Positions 58,370-64,000 of a stretch of 64,000 nt of DNA are shown here, in pieces. Below the pieces are notes generated by a model. That model was not told the origin of the DNA and did not search any database. It saw only the letters and a list, made by a program, of their open reading frames with translations. A program made the position numbers and the translations under genes. The DNA comes from Capitulum mitella (Eukaryota; Arthropoda; Thecostraca; Pollicipedomorpha; Pollicipedidae), in assembly GCA_030062745.1 (NCBI GenBank), contig CP099849.1:17592144-17656143 (forward strand), written 5' to 3'. The stretch's first letter is position 1. Each line of letters starts with the position of its first letter.

Positions 58370-58640
58370 CGGCGTTCCCGCGTGTGCCAGACGGCCTTTG
58401 CCGGTCAGCCCGAGGCGCCGACATCGCTATGGCCGGGGACGACCCACTGCACCCCGGACCGGCCGGCCGGCCGGCACGTCGACCGGTTTATGACCGCTGC
58501 CGGCGCACAGCAGCGCGCCCCGGCCCGTCCTCTGGGGCCCGCCTCCAGCTGGACGGACCAGCTGTGGTCCGATGTCCGGGTCACTGCGCAGCTCTGTGAC
58601 CTGCGCGAACACCAGCGCAGTGCAGTCCCACAAAGCCGAC
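58370..58640. other. CpG-rich block
   Basis: CpG-dense with GGCCGGCCGG words. No gene recognised. Confidence 0.4.
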
Positions 58641-59419
58641 CGGTGAGGCATTAAACCTGTTCCACATTGAAACGGCCAAATGGTACACATCAGTCACGCC
58701 ACCGAGCACTTACTAGAACAGTTGAGGTTAAGCATCATTCCCTTTCACGTTCCACGTCAGTTTTTGTGTTTCTTTTTTACGAAGATGAAATCTCCGATCA
58801 GGTTGTAATATCGGTCATTGTCCAAGCTACCTTTACTGCTTTTCCATCATTAATTTAAACTGGAGGCGGTGAATAAGAATTTTGACAGAAGAAGAAGTCG
58901 AATGAACCCATACAGACTGGACAAAAAATGGACTCCTCCATCAGTGAGATGACACTACAATGGTTATATAGAGCGCAATACGGATACGACAGCCAGAACT
59001 GGATGTTATCGATAAGGATTGCGGCAGACGCAAATTGCCACTCAGGGAGACGGGTTATCATTGTGCTAATGAGTTAAGTACTTTGCCCATTGTTCTTATA
59101 CTCATACTTTATAAACAATTGACCTTTACATGTCAGAGATTTCCAAGTACTTTTCCGCGCCCAAGTGCACCAAAGTTTTGTACTGAACTAAGAAAATTCC
59201 GTTTTGGGGTGGTATGACCTCTGCTATCGATCAAATATGCGCGTATCCCTACGATGCTCAAAGAATATGTATTGTCCGGGCCTTCCAGGACAGCCGCAGT
59301 CTCGGCTGAGCGCCTGACTATGACCGACTAGACCTCTCCGTACGACAGGAACCTCACCCACCTTCCGACCGATGGCGACCCTACTCGGACAGGTCTGGAC
59401 TAGTCACCGCTGTAGAGAT
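58641..59419. other. AT-rich spacer
   Basis: Nothing recognised. Confidence 0.4.
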
Positions 59420-59860
59420 CCTCCGATGCCAAGGCGCTCCTCACGAGACGCTCAGTGACGAAGTCCTCTGCCGGACGGAATCTCCGCTGACGAGGTCTTC
59501 CGCTGACAAGGACCTCGGCTGACAGGACCCAGCTGACAAGGCCCTACACTGACGAGATCCTCAGCTGATGGGGTCCTTCGCTGACGAGGTCCTCGGGTGA
59601 CAGAGGTCTTTCGCTGACGAGGTCCTCATCTGATTAGGTCCCCAGCTGACGAGGTCCTTCGGTGACCAGGACCGTCACTGACGAGCTCCGCGGCTCATTA
59701 GGTCCTCGGCTTACGAGGTCCTCATTTTGACAGGTCCCCGTCTGGCGAGGTCCGTAGCTGAACAGGTCCTTCGCTGACGAGTTCCTCGGCTGATCGGGTC
59801 CCCAGCTGACGAGGTCCTTCGGTAACGAGGCCCTTCACAGACGAGGTCCTCTTCTGATCA
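59420..59860. repeat. Degenerate minisatellite, unit about 26-29 bp
   Basis: The phrase GCTGACGAGGTCCT recurs many times, alternating with GGCTGATCAGGTCC-like halves. Spacing varies, so the array is old or was formed from mixed units. Confidence 0.8.
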
Positions 59861-62800
59861 GATTCAGGGGGCTTATCGCGCCGGGCATCGAGTCGCCTGG
59901 GCACCTTTAATTAGAGCCGTCTGGCAGTGGTCCAATTTTGAATGGTCCTCCCTGCTACGCGCTCTTATCACGAGTCGCGACCCTGAGCCTGAGCGCGACG
60001 TGGTCTCACCCGAAGCCGCACTGATAAACTCGGCTTCCCCACCGCTTGGAGAAGGCGTTAGGAGTCATTTCGAAGGCATTCCATGCACCTTAGGCCTGGT
60101 GAACAGTCGGTCTGCTGCAGTGCGTTTTGGGGAACGGCAAACTTACAGCGTTAATGCGGCCATGCTTTCCTTTATTTCCAGCATGGGCCTTCCATTGCGT
60201 ACCTGCGGTTTGTCAACCCTGCTGTATGTTCTGTGGTATGGTGCTAAAGCGCTGTTTTTAAATGCAACTCAGCGATATCAGCAAAACGTTGGAAAGAAGC
60301 ACGCATGTTTGAATGTTAGTGGAAAATGAAATTTCGCATGAAATCGACAGAATTTCCCAACATATTGTCAGCCTTTTCACATTTTAAGCGAGGTGTTGGC
60401 AAACAGGTAATTTAATACACATGGGAAGGCACTAAGTTAGCTTGGTATTTTCTTTGGACGCTTGTCAAGAGCAAGGATAGGACTACCTGTGCTTTTGGTG
60501 TTGTCAAGCAATTATAATCCTGATTTTAACATTAGCCCTATGGTAATGCGTGAAGAGAAGGGGCCTCTAAAATTGCTCCCGGCAACACCAGTAATATGGA
60601 CGAGTTCCACCTTGGTCACGAGGGCCATATATATGTAGCGTAAGACGGACGAAACCTGGCAAGGACGCGCTGAAGAGAAGTGCATCCCGTCGTAAAACGG
60701 CATTGCTTAAAAGGTCTTGATCGTCAAGGCGCTTTAGATCTGGGATAGCACCTAATAGTCGCTCCGCTATTATCTGCAGGGAGAGGGTGCTGTAGTATAG
60801 CGACACCAATGGAAAGATGACCAAGAAGTGTCGAGATGCTCATGGTTTATTGCACGTCATAACTCGTCGAGCTAAGTTTTGTTGACATCGCTGAGACAAA
60901 AAAATGGTTTAACTTTCTCGCTACTTGACGACGCATCGCAGCGTGTCTTTTCAGGCTAATCTAATGTTCGTTTATCTCATCACACTTGTACGGCCATTGG
61001 GCTTCGAAATTCAGAACCAGGTAGTCATAACTATCCCATTTTCATACATAGCTGACTCTGCACCATTCGTTAGGTACAGTTTTTCTTTTCTTCCTATAGC
61101 TTTAAAAACGCGGTCGTTAGAACATCCTTGATCAGAATCATGCCACTGAAGTTATCAAACGCAGTGTTTCTGTTAACCTAGCCTACTAAGATGATTACTG
61201 AAATTTGCAAGCATCACATAAAGCCCTTTTCGGCCTTGCAAAGCCAGCGATCGAATCCTTAAAATTTGTTTCCGTGCTGGTATTGGCCGGGAGGGAGAGC
61301 AAAGATGTCGCTAGATGTCGAATGATTTGACCAATGCGGAACAACGTCAGCCAAACGGCGCCAGTGACCAGAGAGCAGCTAACCACTCACTAAACTTTCA
61401 AAACAGAACGATCTCTTTCAACACCGATCGTATGGGCGCCGCATTCGCCTGACCCCAACTCCATGTTTGTCCAAGTGATTGACGCAACGACGAAGTGTAT
61501 GCAGATACTAGTTCCGCAGCTTCGGATTACAGATAGCTCCGATAGCATTTCTGTGCCACCGTGCTCCCGAAGCACCTCGCGCTGTGTGTTTCGTTAGTGG
61601 CCATTGTTGACAACGCGCGTGCTTCGAGCACGTCATGGAAAACTCCTTTACTGGTACATGTACACGCCGGCGTCGAATATTACTAAGAGCTATTATGCTA
61701 TTGTGAATATATTGACTCGTCTAGCACGGGCAAAGATGCGTCAGATATTCGGTGCCGCGTGTAAAAATGTATTGTTTATGGAGATGGGAAATATTCCCAC
61801 CCTTCAGTAACATCATCAACCACAGTCACAGCAACAAGAACAACACATTATCTGAACAGAAGGTTTTGTCTCATTCGTTTTTAACTTATAATGTCACACG
61901 ACGTTAAAGTGAATGCAGTTCCGTTCTTCATCTCTGAGAGTCTGCGAAACAGCCAGAGTAAATCGTAGTCTTCACCCTGCAGGCTACTAGAACCAATGCC
62001 AACATTTTCCCCCGACCGGTTTTACTCGCACGGGATAACTGGCGGGATCAGCTCCTGTCTAAGCTACGTTTCAGCATTTGAGTTGCATGCTCCCAGTGTC
62101 ATATCCACACAACACAGGTATGTATGATCATGGCTCAGAAAAAATAAGCTGAAACAGATTGAAAGTTCATTGCTTATTGTTGAAAAAGGACCATATTCTT
62201 ACTGAGACCATGCGATCTATTTCCTGTTACGATGGAAACTTTTACTCAGTTTGAATTATACTACTGTAATATTTCCGTTACAAATGTGAGGAAGACGTTC
62301 GGCCAAATTCGTTTTTCATAACATCAGTCAGAACAGATAACAAACTGGACGCAGATTTATTTTTCATTCTTAAGCAAAACAAAACAAAACGAAACAAAAT
62401 AATATCTGAGCAATGCGTCACATGAACAAAAGCATCCTTTAGGAGGGGTTGGGTGGGGTCTGCACGGCCATACGCCAATTCTACCAGTCAGTTTGCTATC
62501 CAAGAGCAGAAGGGCAGGTGCAACGTTTCCAAATAAAAGAAACTGATGAAAGGGGCATTTTGCGTGGCACCCACAGTCTTCTAGGACCGGAAAAGTTATC
62601 CTGGAATGAAACGGATCTACCATTAAACAATAACGCAAGTTAACTCATTTTGCGAACAGCTAACACATTTGTTTTGCTACTGCATGGCCATCTCAAGTCA
62701 TTTATCGTTTTGCGTTGATTGCATGCTGGATAACGAAAAAGTCGAACATATTGTTCCTACCTTTATCGATTTTATTAATCAGGCTTGATATAACCAGTTG

Positions 62801-63110
62801 TAACGATTTCTTTGTTATGACTTTAATGCATCGTCATAATCCAGTCGTTTTTTTAGGCAACCCGGTAATCCTCTCGATCTGTTACAGTTCATGAGGATTC
62901 ACTGGCGATGGAATTCTTAAACAACCGTGAATCTTTATGGATTAATCTGAGAAGTAATTTTCTGAACACTTTACTTGTTTAACGTATCTTAACTTGTGTT
63001 TCCTGACCTAGTTCTCCGTCCAGGTTATCCCTTTTGGCTGTAGCATTATCCAGTCCCTGTGCGGGGACTGAGGGATCTTTGCTGTCCGTCTCTCTGACCT
63101 AGTGAATTTG
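59861..63110. other. Long AT-rich spacer
   Basis: Over 3 kb with no repeat array or element end. An 86-codon minus frame at 60567-60824 looks more protein-like than its neighbours but is unassigned (see findings). A CAAAA-type simple repeat lies at about 62374-62402. Confidence 0.4.
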
Positions 63111-63620
63111 CACCGTCACCAGTCGTCGGCAGCGGACCGTGATCCACGCTAGCGCCGAGCCCGTGGGTCATCTGCAGGGGGCCCATCTGACCGGGGCCCG
63201 GCCCCCGCCCAGGACCCGGAGGGGGGTCGGCCCGGCCCCGCCCTTCGCCGGCTGGGCGTGCCCGCCGCCCGGCGCCGAAACTGGATCAGTGGCTCCGTCC
63301 AATGTCGGCCGGAGCGGCGCGGCCGCCGCCGCTATTTGGTTCAGTAGTTCGCTCGGTGGTGCGGCGAACGCAGGCGGCCGGCAGCGAGCCGCCCGGACGG
63401 CGACTGGACGCCGCGCCAGCCCGCCACCGATCGGTGGGAGGGCCGACCCGGAGACCTGAGTGACCCCGGCCACCCCCGGCTGCAGCCGCCGGCCCGCCTG
63501 GCGCCAGTAAGTGTTAGTGGGATGTGTTTATTAGGGTTCGTGTCGACGGTGATTAATCCGGCGGTGTTTAGCGCCAATTTCGGCGCCGTTTCCGTGGGGC
63601 GGTAGCGCGGGACGGGATCC
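63111..63620. promoter_or_regulatory. CpG-rich block ending in homeodomain-like sites
   Basis: CpG-dense, then at 63524-63580 TGTTTATTAGG, GATTAATCC and TGTTTAGCG in succession. GATTAATCC contains a K50-type (Otx/Bicoid-like) TAATCC core. Regulatory function is inferred from clustering. Frames have no domain. Confidence 0.3.
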
Positions 63621-64000
63621 CGCTGCTAAGCACGAGGCCAACCGCAGAAGCCACGGTAATCCGTGGCACTTCACCACATGCAGTGTATGCATTACTGATG
63701 GCGCATGTATCGAGGACCTATGAGATTGTGGTGGGCAGTGTATGCATTATCGTTGAAAATAGTCTTTTGTCCGGGCAGTGAGGAGCACCGCCTGAAGTTC
63801 TGTGGGAGACTACATCGCGGTTTGGTGGATGATCCCCTATCGTATATTCGATATTCAGATATTTGCAGCGAGCGAGCCGAATGCTCCCGAACGACGGCAT
63901 TCAGCAGTTTTTTTTAGCGTATTGCATGTTTCATGAGTCTCCTAATTTTTGAACTGTTATGAAATAGAGTAGCAAAACGCTAATCTTCCTCGTATTTATC
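63621..64000. other. Spacer at window end
   Basis: CAGTGTATGCATTA occurs twice (about 63680 and 63737). Otherwise nothing is recognised. Confidence 0.35.

Overview
This is non-coding animal genomic DNA. I find no bacterial-style operons and no intact protein-coding gene. I also see no rRNA, no intact tRNA and no CRISPR array. Open frames are short, and the longest ones lie in tandem repeats or CpG-dense sequence. The mobile elements (a Penelope-like retroelement carrying a GIY-YIG domain, and piggyBac-like, PIF/Harbinger-like and hAT-like non-autonomous DNA transposons) point to a metazoan, probably an invertebrate. A crustacean such as a barnacle would fit the mixture of CpG-rich islands and AT-rich spacers, but that is a guess.

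Layout. About twenty G+C-rich, CpG-dense blocks of 0.2-2 kb alternate with AT-rich spacers. Several blocks carry clusters of short AT-rich transcription-factor-like sites (homeodomain cores, forkhead, GATA, TCF/LEF). This resembles a regulatory gene desert or a large intron. At least seventeen tandem arrays of different sequence are scattered through the window, often at the edges of the GC blocks. Most have unit lengths of 18-48 bp.

Mobile elements. (1) 15235-16320, minus strand: a decayed Penelope-like element. It keeps the N-terminal ADK motif, the KTHK..PLR motif, the thumb and a worn GIY-YIG domain, but the catalytic palm is missing. The deletion junction is a 25-bp fold-back. (2) 54808-56021: a complete TTAA-flanked piggyBac-like MITE of about 1.2 kb, with a partial inverted relative at 1782-2336 and a structurally similar element at 45116-46305. 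(3) 24291-24914: a MITE with 55-bp terminal inverted repeats and TAA target duplications. (4) 39046-39775: a second long-TIR element. (5) 11701-11840 and 43975-44175: two hAT-type MITEs with 8-bp duplications, plus single hAT-like ends. A degenerate tRNA-like sequence lies at 10771-10842.

Other structure. The piggyBac-like element and neighbouring AT-rich repeats hold clusters of AGGTCA nuclear-receptor half-sites in DR0, DR1 and DR4 spacings. Two near-perfect hairpins (10562-10640 and 35661-35717) are not explained by any element I recognise. Feature types could not be checked against databases; family names rest on motif recognition and terminal structure.
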